Notes: generated from the letters alone by a model not told the origin. Counted from the first letter of the stretch, positions 8,415 to 18,488 are shown. The stretch: 64,000 nt of DNA from Bacteroidales bacterium (GCA_024636955.1 JAGXGB010000012.1:1-64000), one strand, 5' to 3'. Numbers and translations are program-made.

Positions 8415-9440
8415 ATGCATCAGAATACCTTTGTTGTGAATAATGATGGTAGTTCTTATTCCATCATAATACCTGAGTCAAAAATAGTAATACCTGAAAC
8501 TATGTTAGACACTAAAACAATTGGTAACAGAATTACCGATGCACGAAAAAAAGTTAATATTTCACAGGCCGGATTAGCTGAGAAGCTTTTCATTAGTTCA
8601 CAGGCCGTTGGTAAGTGGGAGCGGGGTGAGTCAATGCCCGACATTATTAAATTAAACCGACTTGCCGAAATTCTGGGTGTTGATCTTAATTATTTCTCAG
8701 GAGGTATAGTTCCCCCTGTAAATGAAACTGCACCTGCATCGTTTCCCCCTAAAGTAAAAATTGAAACTGCATCATTTGCAGGGGAGCAAGGGACTGAGCT
8801 GCCATCAACAATATCTGATAAAAAGCTTAGTTGGGATATGTCGCGCGGCAATTGGGCGGGTGCTGATTTCTCTGGGTTGAAAAATCTGCATGAAAAATTT
8901 AGTGCCTCTAATATGCAGCGATGCAAGTTTAACGGTTCTGATTTGTCGGGGCTTCTTCTGAAGAGCAATCACGTTGAAAGCTGTGACTTCTCAGGTTCGG
9001 ATATAAGCAGTAGCCACATACAGAGTTCTCATTTAGTCAACAATCAATTCATTGACTGTTCACTGCGAGATGCAGACTTTTCAATAAGCCATATCACAGG
9101 CTGTGATTTATCAGGAGCCGACTTAACTGGAGTTACCATAAAGGCAAGTTCCCTGCACAAAAATAAAGCTACTGATGCAGTATGGAACCGTACCTCCTTC
9201 ATTAATTCTAATTTGGACGATATGGTTTTCAATAGTAAAGTGGAGGACTGTTATTTTGAGAATTGTGCCTTCAAAAAGGTAACATTCCAAAATGCCACGT
9301 TATCAAACACATTCTTCAAAAACAAGAGTTTAAAAGGAATCCGGTTCATTGACTGCCATGCAGACAGAATGACTTACGAATTCCTGAAGAATGGTAAAGC
9401 TGATTTGAGCGGGATTACACTTGAGAGGGTAGAAGGTTGA
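8415..9440 (+). CDS. Xre-family HTH regulator fused to pentapeptide repeats
   Basis: The protein has 341 residues. Residues about 36-92 are an HTH_3/Xre domain (GNRITDARKKVNISQAGLAE, then SSQAVGKWERGESMPD). Residues about 93-140 are a Pro/Ala-rich linker. From about 145 to 330 there are pentapeptide-type repeats with A/L-D/N-F/L periodicity (for example ADFSGLKNL, CDFSGSDISS, DLSGADLTGV), which should fold as a right-handed quadrilateral beta helix. An alternative start is the ATG at 8502, just before the HTH. The combination of DNA-binding head and DNA-mimic-like helix suggests a regulator or antirepressor; that is inference. It stands alone, followed by a strong terminator. Confidence 0.85.
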   Translation: MHQNTFVVNNDGSSYSIIIPESKIVIPETMLDTKTIGNRITDARKKVNISQAGLAEKLFISSQAVGKWERGESMPDIIKLNRLAEILGVDLNYFSGGIVPPVNETAPASFPPKVKIETASFAGEQGTELPSTISDKKLSWDMSRGNWAGADFSGLKNLHEKFSASNMQRCKFNGSDLSGLLLKSNHVESCDFSGSDISSSHIQSSHLVNNQFIDCSLRDADFSISHITGCDLSGADLTGVTIKASSLHKNKATDAVWNRTSFINSNLDDMVFNSKVEDCYFENCAFKKVTFQNATLSNTFFKNKSLKGIRFIDCHADRMTYEFLKNGKADLSGITLERVEG

Positions 9441-9529
9441 GGGGTGCCAATGTGAAATGCACTGCCCTACTGACTGCAGTGAGAATTCTCATGAAGTTGT
9501 GGACACACACGATTATGATACTTAGCATC

Positions 9530-9563
9530 AAATAAAAGGCCTCTAAAAAGAGGCCTTTTATTT
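9530..9563. terminator. Bidirectional intrinsic terminator
   Basis: Perfect 14-bp arms, AAATAAAAGGCCTC and GAGGCCTTTTATTT, enclose a 6-base loop. The A/T-rich flanks give a U-run in either direction. It lies between the convergent Xre-pentapeptide gene and the TonB receptor gene. Confidence 0.92.
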
Positions 9564-9580
9564 GATTAGTTTTCTGTTTA

Positions 9581-12500
9581 TTAGAAAATGTACCTGATTC
9601 CAATCTGTGCACCCCAGGTACTTGAGGTAGTAAGTACAGGAGTATATGTTGATGTTGGGAAAATTGGCTTTCCGGTTTCTTTAACTGTACCAATTGAGTT
9701 CAATTGGAAGGTAGCGTTGCCTTCTGCATCAACCTTATTAAATTTCAACAGGGTGATATCGTATGAACCAAGTGATTGTTTCTGGTAGATACCCCAGTTT
9801 GAATTGATTAAGTTACCTATGTTCAAGAGGTCAAGGCTGATTTGGAGGGTATGCCTGTTCTTGCCAATATTGGTAAATACATCCTGAAGGATTTTAACGT
9901 CAAAACGGTTAACCCATGGCATTACAACGCCATATCTTTCAGCATACTCACCCTTATGGTTTGATAAGTAGTCATCCTGTGCAACATATTTCCAGAAAGC
10001 TTCTGACTGTTCAGCTGCCGTAGCAAGAACGATAGTGTTACCTTCAGTATCTTTTTTGGTAATATCAGCAAATTTTATCTCTGACTCGTTGTTTGGAATA
10101 TACATAAGGTCAGCAGCATTGCCGTCGCCATTCATATCATTTGAGTATATAAAGTCGAGGCGACCCTGGCTTGCACCTTGGTACATTACTGAGAAAGAGG
10201 TTTTTAAGTGGTTAACATATTCTTTCTGGTATGAAACAACACCTACAATACGGTGAGGAACACTAAACTGTGAGTAACTCAATACAGAAGCATTCTGATT
10301 TGTATAGGTTGGATTGCTTGACCATGCAGATGCAGCTGCAGAACCTGGGTTTGAAGTCATGTCCTGGGTTGCTGAATAGGTGTAAGCCAGCATAGCATAA
10401 AATCCTTTTTCAAATTCTTTTGCCAACTGTCCGGTGAGTGAATATGAATAACCTTCCTTGGTATTAGTCAGAACCATTGCATTTGATATCTTGGAATTGA
10501 TCCTGTTGTCATACTTCTTGTCATCAGCGAGATAAAGCCATCTTTCACGGTTATCAGCGCCTGCAAATGTTAAAGTACTTGCTTTTTGGTTTGCATTATA
10601 CTGGATAACATCATTAATAGCTTTTGAGTAGATCGCTTCGAATGTACCGATGATACCATAAGGTAATTCAACATCAACAGCAATGTTTGTCCTCCATACC
10701 TGAGGCATTACGAAATCCTTGTCAACAACTGCTATTGATCCTGGAGCCTTTGAAGGTGATGATGGGAACAAATCACTATTTGACAAATGATAAAATGGGT
10801 CCTTATTAAATAAAAGAGTGGATAAGCTTGTTGAGTCAGTAAATTCAATAGTATTTTGCAACGCTCCTGAGTTAGTTGGCTGGTTGGTGAACCATACGAA
10901 AGGAAGCCTACCTGTGAAGACACCTGTTCCACCACGCACTTGTAAAGATTTGTCACCTTTTGGATCCCAGTTAAAGCTAATTCTTGGTGATACTGTTGGC
11001 TTCGGATCAGGCCATTGACTTGCATCAAGATTCATAGCTTTCCCGTCTAAATCATTAAATGTCAATTCAGTAATTGCTTTATTTGGTTGGAGGTCGTTAA
11101 TGTAAATTGGCAATTCTAATCTTACACCACCTGTTACTTTTAAATTCTGATTAACCTGGAATTCGTCCTGAACATATACACTTGCATAACCAAAATCGAG
11201 TTCAGCATAACCGTCGTTTCCAGCATAAGGATAAGTGAGGCCGAAGGTTGTTGGGGCTTCGTTATTGAAGAAAGCATCCATTGAAGCATATCTGTAATAA
11301 CTGGTTCCATATCTCTTATAACTGTTTCCGAAGAAGAGTTTATCATATGAAGCACCAGCAGTAAGAGTGTGCTTACCTAAATATAAGCTGAAGTTATCAG
11401 TGAAAGTAAGAACATTATTCTTTACGTCATTATCTAATGAGAAAAGCTCATAACCAAATGACATGTAGGGTGAACCACCTTCATAGATATCAACGAACGG
11501 GAAGATATCACTGTTTGAACTCCTGGTGTCGCGAATCTTTGTATAAGTTACAAGGAACTTATTTGAAGATTTATTAAAAATACTGTTTAACTCAGCAGTG
11601 ATTGAACTAACTGTATTTAAGAAACCGTAATTGGCATTGTTGAATGACATTGACTTTTCACCGATCCTGCCAAAGGTTGACCTTGTACCGGGTGAGCTGG
11701 TAGCATTTACTTGTTGGTCGTTTGTTGATTCAACGTAGTTGTACTTCACTGATAATTTATGTTGGTTGCTAATGTTCCAATCAATTTTACCTAATATTTT
11801 GTAGTTTTCGGTAAAGAAGTTGCCAAAGCCCTGGTATGAACCTGGGTCATACCCGTAGGTGGTCCTTAGGTATTCTGACATTGCGCTCATGTCAGAGAGA
11901 GTAGTTCTTGAAATGTAGTTTGCTGGATCGGCGTCTACCCCATTTTCAGGATCACTTGCTCTCCATGGAATACCAGGGAATTCTGATTTTTCTTTTTCAA
12001 AGTTACCAAAGAAGAAAACTTTATCCTTTACAATAGGCCCACCTATAGTAGCGCCATAAGATAAGTTTGTTTGGTCAGTTAAAGTAAGTTCTTTATCCTC
12101 AACCTTTGCACCGTTAAATGACTTATCCCTGTAATAGGTATAAGCAGTACCGTGCCATGTGTTTGTACCTGATTTAGTAACGGCATTTACATTAGCGCCA
12201 GTAAAGTTAGACTGCCTGATGTCATAAGGAGCAACATTAATGCTAATTTCTTCAATAGCATCCAAACTGATTGGCTGTGCATCACCACCTGGTAACGACT
12301 TGCTGCTGAGGCCGAAGTTGTTATTGAAGTTTGCACCGTCAATTGTGATGTTGTTATACCTGCCATCACGACCTGCGAAACTGTTACCGTTTGCCTGCGG
12401 GCTGAGTTTTGTATAATCAGTAATACTTCTGTTGATAGTTGGTAATGTTGTAATAGTAGCGTTATTAACATTAGTAGACGCGCCAGTTTTATTACCGTCC

Positions 12501-12910
12501 ATCAGCTCATTCCTTTTGGCAACTACTTCAACACCGGTGAGGGTGGCAGTTTGTTCAGTCAAAACGGTGCTGTAGTTGGCTGTCTGACCCAGGTTGAGGT
12601 TAACATCTGTGTAGTTGAATGACTTGTATCCAACATAGCTAACAGTGATTGTGTATGGGCCACCAACCCTCATATTTGGGATACGGTAGTATCCTTCGGG
12701 GTCAGTAATAGTACCGTACTGTGTTCCTGAAGGAGTATGAATTGCAATAACTGTTGCACCTGGCATACTTTCTCCTGTAGAGGCAGTGATGCGCCCATTC
12801 ATACCTGCTGTTGTAACCTGCGAAATGGCTACAGAACTGATCATCAGAAACGAAACAACAAGCATAAGTTGCTTGATTGCTTTGCTAATGAAATGGTCTT
12901 CTTTTCTCAT
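9581..12910 (-). CDS. Oar-type TonB-dependent outer-membrane receptor
   Basis: The protein has 1109 residues: a signal peptide (about 1-30), a carboxypeptidase-regulatory-like beta-sandwich (about residues 34-110, with GRITASTGESMPGATV and GYYRIPNMRVGGPYTITVSYVGYKS), a plug domain (about 120-260, with GGDAQPISLDAIEEISINV and SGTNTWHGTAYTYYRD) and a 22-strand barrel ending in the aromatic GAQIGIRYIF. This is the layout of Oar-like receptors, which import large or bulky ligands. The ligand cannot be predicted and there is no SusD partner next to it. The gene is transcribed alone, ending at the bidirectional terminator. Confidence 0.92.
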   Translation of the reverse strand: MRKEDHFISKAIKQLMLVVSFLMISSVAISQVTTAGMNGRITASTGESMPGATVIAIHTPSGTQYGTITDPEGYYRIPNMRVGGPYTITVSYVGYKSFNYTDVNLNLGQTANYSTVLTEQTATLTGVEVVAKRNELMDGNKTGASTNVNNATITTLPTINRSITDYTKLSPQANGNSFAGRDGRYNNITIDGANFNNNFGLSSKSLPGGDAQPISLDAIEEISINVAPYDIRQSNFTGANVNAVTKSGTNTWHGTAYTYYRDKSFNGAKVEDKELTLTDQTNLSYGATIGGPIVKDKVFFFGNFEKEKSEFPGIPWRASDPENGVDADPANYISRTTLSDMSAMSEYLRTTYGYDPGSYQGFGNFFTENYKILGKIDWNISNQHKLSVKYNYVESTNDQQVNATSSPGTRSTFGRIGEKSMSFNNANYGFLNTVSSITAELNSIFNKSSNKFLVTYTKIRDTRSSNSDIFPFVDIYEGGSPYMSFGYELFSLDNDVKNNVLTFTDNFSLYLGKHTLTAGASYDKLFFGNSYKRYGTSYYRYASMDAFFNNEAPTTFGLTYPYAGNDGYAELDFGYASVYVQDEFQVNQNLKVTGGVRLELPIYINDLQPNKAITELTFNDLDGKAMNLDASQWPDPKPTVSPRISFNWDPKGDKSLQVRGGTGVFTGRLPFVWFTNQPTNSGALQNTIEFTDSTSLSTLLFNKDPFYHLSNSDLFPSSPSKAPGSIAVVDKDFVMPQVWRTNIAVDVELPYGIIGTFEAIYSKAINDVIQYNANQKASTLTFAGADNRERWLYLADDKKYDNRINSKISNAMVLTNTKEGYSYSLTGQLAKEFEKGFYAMLAYTYSATQDMTSNPGSAAASAWSSNPTYTNQNASVLSYSQFSVPHRIVGVVSYQKEYVNHLKTSFSVMYQGASQGRLDFIYSNDMNGDGNAADLMYIPNNESEIKFADITKKDTEGNTIVLATAAEQSEAFWKYVAQDDYLSNHKGEYAERYGVVMPWVNRFDVKILQDVFTNIGKNRHTLQISLDLLNIGNLINSNWGIYQKQSLGSYDITLLKFNKVDAEGNATFQLNSIGTVKETGKPIFPTSTYTPVLTTSSTWGAQIGIRYIF

Positions 12911-13105
12911 TTGATTTTTTGGTTAATTGGTTGATTATATTTGAATTATTAAAAGCTCTTTTAAATAGAAATTCTTTGCGAAAGCTATATTTTAATTAAT
13001 CTGAGCAATATAAATGTCCTCCCCAGAACATCTATTAAAGAAATGCAAAACTACAAACGACTGCCAATTAAATGCTCAACAAAAAGTTAACTTATTGTTA
13101 AGTTT

Positions 13106-13867
13106 TCAACTATTAAACCTTTTGATTACGCGTAATTTATGTGTGTATATGCCTAGTTCTTTATTAAATATGCCATTATGGTCAACTGAATCAACCCGCA
13201 CTCTGCCGCTCGCATGTACTATTGACCCATCTCCTGTTAGTATTCCTGTATGTATAATCCTTCCTTCTTCATTGTCAAAGAATGCTATATCGCCGATTTC
13301 TGATTCGCCAATCAAATCAATATAATCCCCGGGATGGTTAGCTTGCTCTGATGCATCTCTGGGCATATTGATGCCAGTTAGTTTAAAAGCCATTTGAATT
13401 AAACCTGAACAGTCAATACCAAATGGTGATCGACCTCCCCATAAATACGGTGAGCCTGCAAATTTCATAGCTGCGGTAAGCAGGTTATGACCATTGTATG
13501 AATGTGGCTCAACAATTTTTCCTTTGGTGAGTTTAAACGTATGATTCTGATAGGTAAATTCATCAGTAATGCCTGGTACTGAACTACCATATACTAAAGT
13601 GATAGTTCTTTGAGAGGATGAGAATACAGCCGTTATATCTCCAACCAGCATGCCGGTTGATGGAATTACATCAGTTGTGGTTTCTACCTGGTTACTTTCG
13701 CACCATCCCTCATAGCTGTCGTGAAGGGAGGCAATTTTGAACCAGCCCCGGCTTTCATCTTGTATGGTAACACGATCACCAAACAGCAATTGGTTTACCA
13801 TTTCTGATTTGCTTGAAGGTTCTGATCGTACCGGAATCATTGAAAGCCAGCAACTTCCTTTTGTCAT
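13106..13867 (-). CDS. NlpC/P60 (C40) cell-wall peptidase with SH3-like domains
   Basis: The chosen product has 253 residues. Residues about 1-130 hold two bacterial SH3-like segments (MVNQLLFGDRVTI, then GWFKIASLHDSYEGW). The C-terminal NlpC/P60 domain has YLWGGRSPFGIDCSGLIQ with catalytic Cys153, His206 in RIIHTGIL and His218 in IVHASG. Such enzymes cut gamma-D-Glu-diaminoacid bonds in peptidoglycan peptides. A TTG start at 13924 is possible on paper, but a TAnnTTTG promoter element lies at 13889-13896, downstream of it, so the ATG at 13867 is preferred. No signal peptide is evident, so it may be a cytoplasmic recycling enzyme. Confidence 0.88.
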   Translation of the reverse strand: MTKGSCWLSMIPVRSEPSSKSEMVNQLLFGDRVTIQDESRGWFKIASLHDSYEGWCESNQVETTTDVIPSTGMLVGDITAVFSSSQRTITLVYGSSVPGITDEFTYQNHTFKLTKGKIVEPHSYNGHNLLTAAMKFAGSPYLWGGRSPFGIDCSGLIQMAFKLTGINMPRDASEQANHPGDYIDLIGESEIGDIAFFDNEEGRIIHTGILTGDGSIVHASGRVRVDSVDHNGIFNKELGIYTHKLRVIKRFNS

Positions 13868-13888
13868 AGACACTTTTTGCGGTTGTCG

Positions 13889-13896
13889 CAAATATA
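13889..13896 (-). promoter_or_regulatory. Putative -7 element TATATTTG for the C40 peptidase
   Basis: Reads TATATTTG on the minus strand, 22 bases before the ATG at 13867. It fits the Bacteroidota TAnnTTTG consensus and supports the shorter start. Confidence 0.5.
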
Positions 13897-13959
13897 TGTA
13901 ATTAACATCACAAACCTGTTGCAAAGCAGGCCTATGTTAATAACTTTTTTATTTTTAAT

Positions 13960-13967
13960 ACCTTTGT
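13960..13967 (+). promoter_or_regulatory. Putative -7 element TACCTTTG for the PgpH-like gene
   Basis: TACCTTTG lies 34 bases before the ATG at 14002. No clear TTTG is present at -33, so the call rests on the -7 element alone. Confidence 0.45.
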
Positions 13968-14001
13968 GATCTATTGTGTTGTATAAGTACTGTAAACATT
14001 T

Positions 14002-16077
14002 ATGAGAAAAGCTTTCATCTGGCTTCGGAATAACTACAATCTTCTGGAAAAAATTACTTTATTTGGTATAGTTATCTGGTTACTTATATTAGTGTTTCCA
14101 AGAGAAGGGAAGTTCAAATATGAGTACCAGCGTGGCAAACCATGGCAACATGGCGACCTGATAGGGCAAGTTGATTTTGCAATCCTCAAGCCTGCAGAAG
14201 AATTTAAACAGGAGCAACAGAAAGCTCTTGAGGTGCTGCGTCCGCATTTTACCAGAAACAACTCAATTGCCGATTCTCAGATTAATCAAGCTGTTAACTT
14301 TTTTAACAGTAGCCTTAATGCGCAATACATAGATACAGAAGAACCTGATGGTGAGAGGGAAAAAAGCCTTAATGTAATGCTAAGTACACTCGATACTCTA
14401 TTCTCACATGGAATAGTCAGTCTCACAAGTGAAATTGAGGATAAACCGGGCGATTACATGATTTGGATAATTGACGGCAATACAGCGGTACAATTACCTT
14501 TAAGCAGGCTTTTTACTATTCAAAGTGCGGAAAAATATATTCGGAACCGTGTTGACCTTTCAGATATAGCGCATAAGGATCTTGTTTACAATACACTGGT
14601 TAATTCATTAAAGCAAAATATTTTATACGACGACCAGGCCACACAAAAAGCTCGTGAAAATATTCTTAGTGAAATTACCAACTCGAAGGGAATGGTTCAA
14701 AGGGGGGAAAGGATCATTTCAAAAGGCGAACTTGTTAATGCAGAGAAATTTCAGATTTTAGAATCCCTGCGTACAGATTATGAAAACAGACTGGGAACAA
14801 CCTTCAAGTACTTTAATATTCTGATAGGGCAGGGGCTCCTAATCTCGCTTACGATGATTGCTTTCATACTCTTTATGATTTCATTCAGGAAAGACTTGTT
14901 TGCTGAGAATAAGAAATTGGTACTTATGCTATTAATGATACTTATTATGGTATCAGTGGCCAGCATTACTATTAGAAACAACAGTGAGTTACTTTACCTG
15001 CTACCATTTTGTCTTGTGCCAATCATAATCAGGGTTTTCTTTGATACCCGGTTAGCTTATTTCGTGCACGTGGTTACTCTTATATTAACCGGCTTTATGG
15101 TTCCAAATGCATTTGAATTCGTTTTCATGCAGCTCATTACAGGAATCATTGCTATTATTAGTGTTGCTGAGCTACGTCGGCGATCACAGTTCTTTATTAC
15201 GGCTGCTGCTATTTTTACTTCATACTCTGCAATATACATAGGGATGCTGCTTATACAGGATGGTAGCTTTGAAAATGTATCACAGCGTCCGTTTATTCTT
15301 TTTGCCGGGAATGCCCTGATCACCTTATTCTCTTATCCTTTGATATTCATTTTTGAAAAGACTTTTGGCTTTGTTACAGATGTAACGTTGATGGAATTAT
15401 CAGATACAAACAGTCCCTTGCTTCGCAAACTTTCACAATATGCTCCAGGCACTTTTCAGCATTCACTGCAGGTAGCAAATATTGCAGAAGAGGCGGTTTA
15501 TGCAATTGGTGGCAATACCCTGCTTGTTAGGGCGGGGGCATTGTATCATGATATTGGTAAGATGGACATGCCAATGTATTTCATTGAGAATCAAACTTCA
15601 TCAATGAATCCTCATGATGAACTGGGATACGAAGAGAGTGGCCGTATCATTGTTGGTCATGTATACAAAGGCATTGAACTGGCAAAAAAGTATAAACTTC
15701 CTGAAGTGCTGGTTGACTTCATTAGAACGCATCATGGCACAAGGCGGGCTGAGTATTTCTATAATTTGAAACGAATTGAATTTCCGGAAGAAGAGATAAA
15801 CGATCAGCCATTCAAGTATCCGGGGCCTGTTCCTTTTTCAAAAGAAACCTCCGTTTTAATGATGGCTGATTCAGTGGAAGCAGCTTCACGAAGTTTAAGC
15901 AGACCCAGCGCTGAAAGTCTTTCAGAGTTGGTTGACAGGATCATTGACAGTCAGGTCAAAGACAATCAATTCAGCAATTCCGATCTAACTTTTCAGGATA
16001 TCACCCGTATAAAGAAGATACTCAAGAAACGGATTATGAGCATTTATCATATCAGGATTGAATACCCGGTTTTATAA
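14002..16077 (+). CDS. PgpH/YqfF-type 7TM-HD domain phosphodiesterase
   Basis: The protein has 691 residues. It begins with one membrane helix (about 17-35), followed by an extracytoplasmic domain (about 40-265), a cluster of seven or so membrane helices (about 268-455) and a cytoplasmic HD domain. The HD motifs are HSLQVANIAEEA near residue 485, ALYHDIGKMDMP near 514, and THHGTRRAEYF. This 7TMR-HDED plus HD layout is that of PgpH, which degrades cyclic di-AMP in Firmicutes; a similar role in c-di-AMP turnover here is inferred from the family. The gene stands alone, and its 3' end is followed by tandem copies of its last bases (16065-16139). Confidence 0.88.
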   Translation: MRKAFIWLRNNYNLLEKITLFGIVIWLLILVFPREGKFKYEYQRGKPWQHGDLIGQVDFAILKPAEEFKQEQQKALEVLRPHFTRNNSIADSQINQAVNFFNSSLNAQYIDTEEPDGEREKSLNVMLSTLDTLFSHGIVSLTSEIEDKPGDYMIWIIDGNTAVQLPLSRLFTIQSAEKYIRNRVDLSDIAHKDLVYNTLVNSLKQNILYDDQATQKARENILSEITNSKGMVQRGERIISKGELVNAEKFQILESLRTDYENRLGTTFKYFNILIGQGLLISLTMIAFILFMISFRKDLFAENKKLVLMLLMILIMVSVASITIRNNSELLYLLPFCLVPIIIRVFFDTRLAYFVHVVTLILTGFMVPNAFEFVFMQLITGIIAIISVAELRRRSQFFITAAAIFTSYSAIYIGMLLIQDGSFENVSQRPFILFAGNALITLFSYPLIFIFEKTFGFVTDVTLMELSDTNSPLLRKLSQYAPGTFQHSLQVANIAEEAVYAIGGNTLLVRAGALYHDIGKMDMPMYFIENQTSSMNPHDELGYEESGRIIVGHVYKGIELAKKYKLPEVLVDFIRTHHGTRRAEYFYNLKRIEFPEEEINDQPFKYPGPVPFSKETSVLMMADSVEAASRSLSRPSAESLSELVDRIIDSQVKDNQFSNSDLTFQDITRIKKILKKRIMSIYHIRIEYPVL

Positions 16078-16139
16078 CTTTCTAATGCCTGGCTTCGTAA
16101 CTTTTGTGTGCCTGGTTATTTAACCTGGCTCATTCTTAC
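16065..16139 (+). repeat. 23-bp copies of the PgpH-like gene 3' end
   Basis: Units start at 16065, 16088 and 16111. The first is the native end (CCCGGTTTTATAAC...), the second reads CCTGGCTTCGTAAC... and the third CCTGGTTATTTAAC.... The TAA stop codon is kept in each unit. The third unit is longer and runs into another CCTGG block. Confidence 0.7.
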
Positions 16140-16163
16140 CTGGAATTGATTGCAAATTTTGGT

Positions 16164-16820
16164 CTACTCCCGGGTTTTTAACCTTGCATTTTTAAGGTAT
16201 CGCACTGCATATGGGCCTTCATTAAAAAGAAGGTCGAGGATGCTAAGGTTAGGCACAAAAGGCAGGCGATCAGAAAATACCTGAGTGTATGTATCTAAGA
16301 TGTGATCAGTTAAGCTGATGTCTTTAGTGCATGATCTCTTGTCAGGATGTGTTTCATAATCTTTCCGGAACCCGCTGGTGAATTCAATAAGTGGGTTTAT
16401 TTTCAGGAACACATTTATTTGAGATATAAGCTTCATGTTGAATTCAATAAGCACATCTCCCGGGTTACAGAATATTTGTTCAAGTTGGTCTTTGTAATAA
16501 AGAAAGAAAGGTGATTTATTGTAAGCAGAAGTTATTGCTTTCCAATGAATTCTGTTCCATTGGGTTCTGTTATCAATAAGGATCTCGTGGGTCTTTGATG
16601 AATTACCCGAAGGCTTAATCACTGGAATTGTTAATCGGAGTGTTCCGTTGGCTGTGTAAATGACTGCTCTGTTCCTGCATGTTTGCTTTGGAAATGTTTC
16701 ATGAACCTCAAATAATATCTTTGAACCACTCACGATATGACAATAGTGGTCGATAGAAGGAAGAAATGAAAGTGGTAAAATCACTTCATTAGAATTAGTG
16801 TGATGAGGGTTATTAATCAT
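16164..16820 (-). CDS. WbqC-like family protein
   Basis: The protein has 218 residues. The N-terminal half shows the WbqC-like pattern: ILPLSFLPSIDHYCHI, then a KQTCRNRAVIYTANGTLRLTIPV block near residue 48, then WNRIHWKAITSAYNKSPFF. WbqC-like proteins are found in polysaccharide and O-antigen gene clusters; their biochemical role is not established and they are sometimes compared with glycine/amino-group transfer enzymes. The start ATG at 16820 overlaps the stop of the upstream GT39-like gene by 8 bp, so the two are translationally coupled. Confidence 0.8.
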   Translation of the reverse strand: MINNPHHTNSNEVILPLSFLPSIDHYCHIVSGSKILFEVHETFPKQTCRNRAVIYTANGTLRLTIPVIKPSGNSSKTHEILIDNRTQWNRIHWKAITSAYNKSPFFLYYKDQLEQIFCNPGDVLIEFNMKLISQINVFLKINPLIEFTSGFRKDYETHPDKRSCTKDISLTDHILDTYTQVFSDRLPFVPNLSILDLLFNEGPYAVRYLKNARLKTRE

Positions 16821-18450
16821 GGTAATGCTCCCTTAAACCAGACTGCTCAATAGCCACCACTCTTTGAACTATAATGGTGTCAGTTGGTAGATTTGATAAT
16901 CGCCAGGCGGGTCTTTTATATGCTGATAGGTAAAAACTGCCTTTATGCCTTGTAGAGAAAAAAGATAGAAAACCGGGATTATCCCATCGCTTTTCAACAG
17001 GAGTCAACTTAAGCAGGGGACATATATTTTGTTGCGGGACTTGCACCGGATACGCAATTATATCGCCCACCTTTACATCAGAAATGCAGGTATGGTAAAT
17101 TTTTAAGTCATTAACACGTGAATACCATTGCCATCCCCAATGCCCAACTGACCACACCTGAGCTTGATTACCGTATTTATGGCTAATTTCTTTAGCTTGG
17201 TCACGATAGAATGCAGCATAATTATAATCGGAGATACTGAGCAAAATGCCAGCTAACAATGTGGAACTTAAAGCCGTAGTTTTTAATATTTTAGGAAAAT
17301 CAGGAGGGAGAGCCGGCATTACCAGCAGAAATGCAGGCAAAACAAGCAAAACATGACGAGTTGCGATGAACGGAGCAAATAGTATTATAAACACTGTTAA
17401 CGAACTGAACCATAAAACAAGAAACACGCGCTTGTATGATTCAAAGTTATTTGAGGTGAGATCAGAGAAAATGGTTTTATTGGCTAAAAAGAGCGTTATG
17501 AATATCAACAGACCGAGCAGCATGAAAACATACCTTATGATCTCCTTTGATAGTTCATGCGAAATGACCTCGGTCCATGATAATAATACAAAAATGCCGA
17601 AAGCAGTAAACAAGCTTAGTATGATAGGTACATATTTTCCCGGCTTCTTTCGTGTTGCTGCAAACATCATAAGGGAAAATGGGCTTATTGCGCCAAAGCA
17701 AGATAAAAAGGACAGAGTAGTATCAGGAATTCCTTCAATTGATGACCGCCCGCTACTTCTGGTGAACAATTGAATGTCGTTGAATTCATAAAGGTTCCAG
17801 AGTGATAAACCGGTTATAAATGCAAGAGGAATGATGATTGCAAATGCATGTAGGGGTTTCTTATAGAAGATGGGTGCAATTAATAAAACAACATAAAGGG
17901 GCACTATTGTAAATTTAATCAGCATTGCTATACCTAACGCAATTCCGGCATAAGCAATATACTTAAACTCTTTTTTCATACCTGCTTTCAGTAGAAAGTA
18001 CCCGAAAGCAAGAGTAGCTGATAAGAGAGGAATATCAGTCATTACATTTTGGTTGACCAGAAATGCCGGGCTTAATCCAAAAATCATCGTTAAGAAGCGT
18101 CCCTCGCCAGGCTTGATCAATTGTACAGTGATAAAGAAGAAATATAAGGACAGCAAAGTAAACACGGAAACAAGTAAATGCAAAGGGACCTCGCTGAATG
18201 AAGTTAAAGAGCCTGTAATAGCCATCAAATAGAAGAAAAGAGGAGGTTGGTTTGATTGGCTAAGCGGTTCAGGAACATTATCCCAGTTAAAAAATCCTGA
18301 ATATGGCTGGAGTGGCGCTTTTGAGATGTGAGTTGCTACTTCGAGATGAAAACCATCGTCTATATGAAATGGCTTAGTCACGTTTAAAGCGGTAGCTAAT
18401 AACCATACAAAAAGTATTACGAGTAAATCATTTCTCGACAAATTCATCAT
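16813..18450 (-). CDS. GT39/ArnT-like polytopic glycosyltransferase
   Basis: The protein has 545 residues with about ten to twelve hydrophobic helices. The first loop carries the acidic pair typical of lipid-linked sugar transferases of the GT39/PMT_2 group (KPFHIDDGFHLEVA, near residue 28), followed by QSNQPPLFFYLMA. A soluble domain of about 100 residues ends the protein. Such enzymes transfer a sugar from a polyprenyl-phosphate donor at the outer face of the inner membrane. Overlap with the WbqC-like gene points to a shared envelope glycan function, which is inference. Confidence 0.8.
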   Translation of the reverse strand: MMNLSRNDLLVILFVWLLATALNVTKPFHIDDGFHLEVATHISKAPLQPYSGFFNWDNVPEPLSQSNQPPLFFYLMAITGSLTSFSEVPLHLLVSVFTLLSLYFFFITVQLIKPGEGRFLTMIFGLSPAFLVNQNVMTDIPLLSATLAFGYFLLKAGMKKEFKYIAYAGIALGIAMLIKFTIVPLYVVLLIAPIFYKKPLHAFAIIIPLAFITGLSLWNLYEFNDIQLFTRSSGRSSIEGIPDTTLSFLSCFGAISPFSLMMFAATRKKPGKYVPIILSLFTAFGIFVLLSWTEVISHELSKEIIRYVFMLLGLLIFITLFLANKTIFSDLTSNNFESYKRVFLVLWFSSLTVFIILFAPFIATRHVLLVLPAFLLVMPALPPDFPKILKTTALSSTLLAGILLSISDYNYAAFYRDQAKEISHKYGNQAQVWSVGHWGWQWYSRVNDLKIYHTCISDVKVGDIIAYPVQVPQQNICPLLKLTPVEKRWDNPGFLSFFSTRHKGSFYLSAYKRPAWRLSNLPTDTIIVQRVVAIEQSGLREHYHD

Positions 18451-18488
18451 ATAGAATGCGAACTGATAATATCTTGTAAAAGCGGAAG

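Noticed and set aside
10732-11028. Frame opposite to the TonB receptor register
   Set aside because: It is a shadow frame inside the receptor gene with biased composition only.
13014-13325. Plus-strand frame of 103 codons
   Set aside because: It lies antisense to the end of the NlpC/P60 gene, which has strong motif support.
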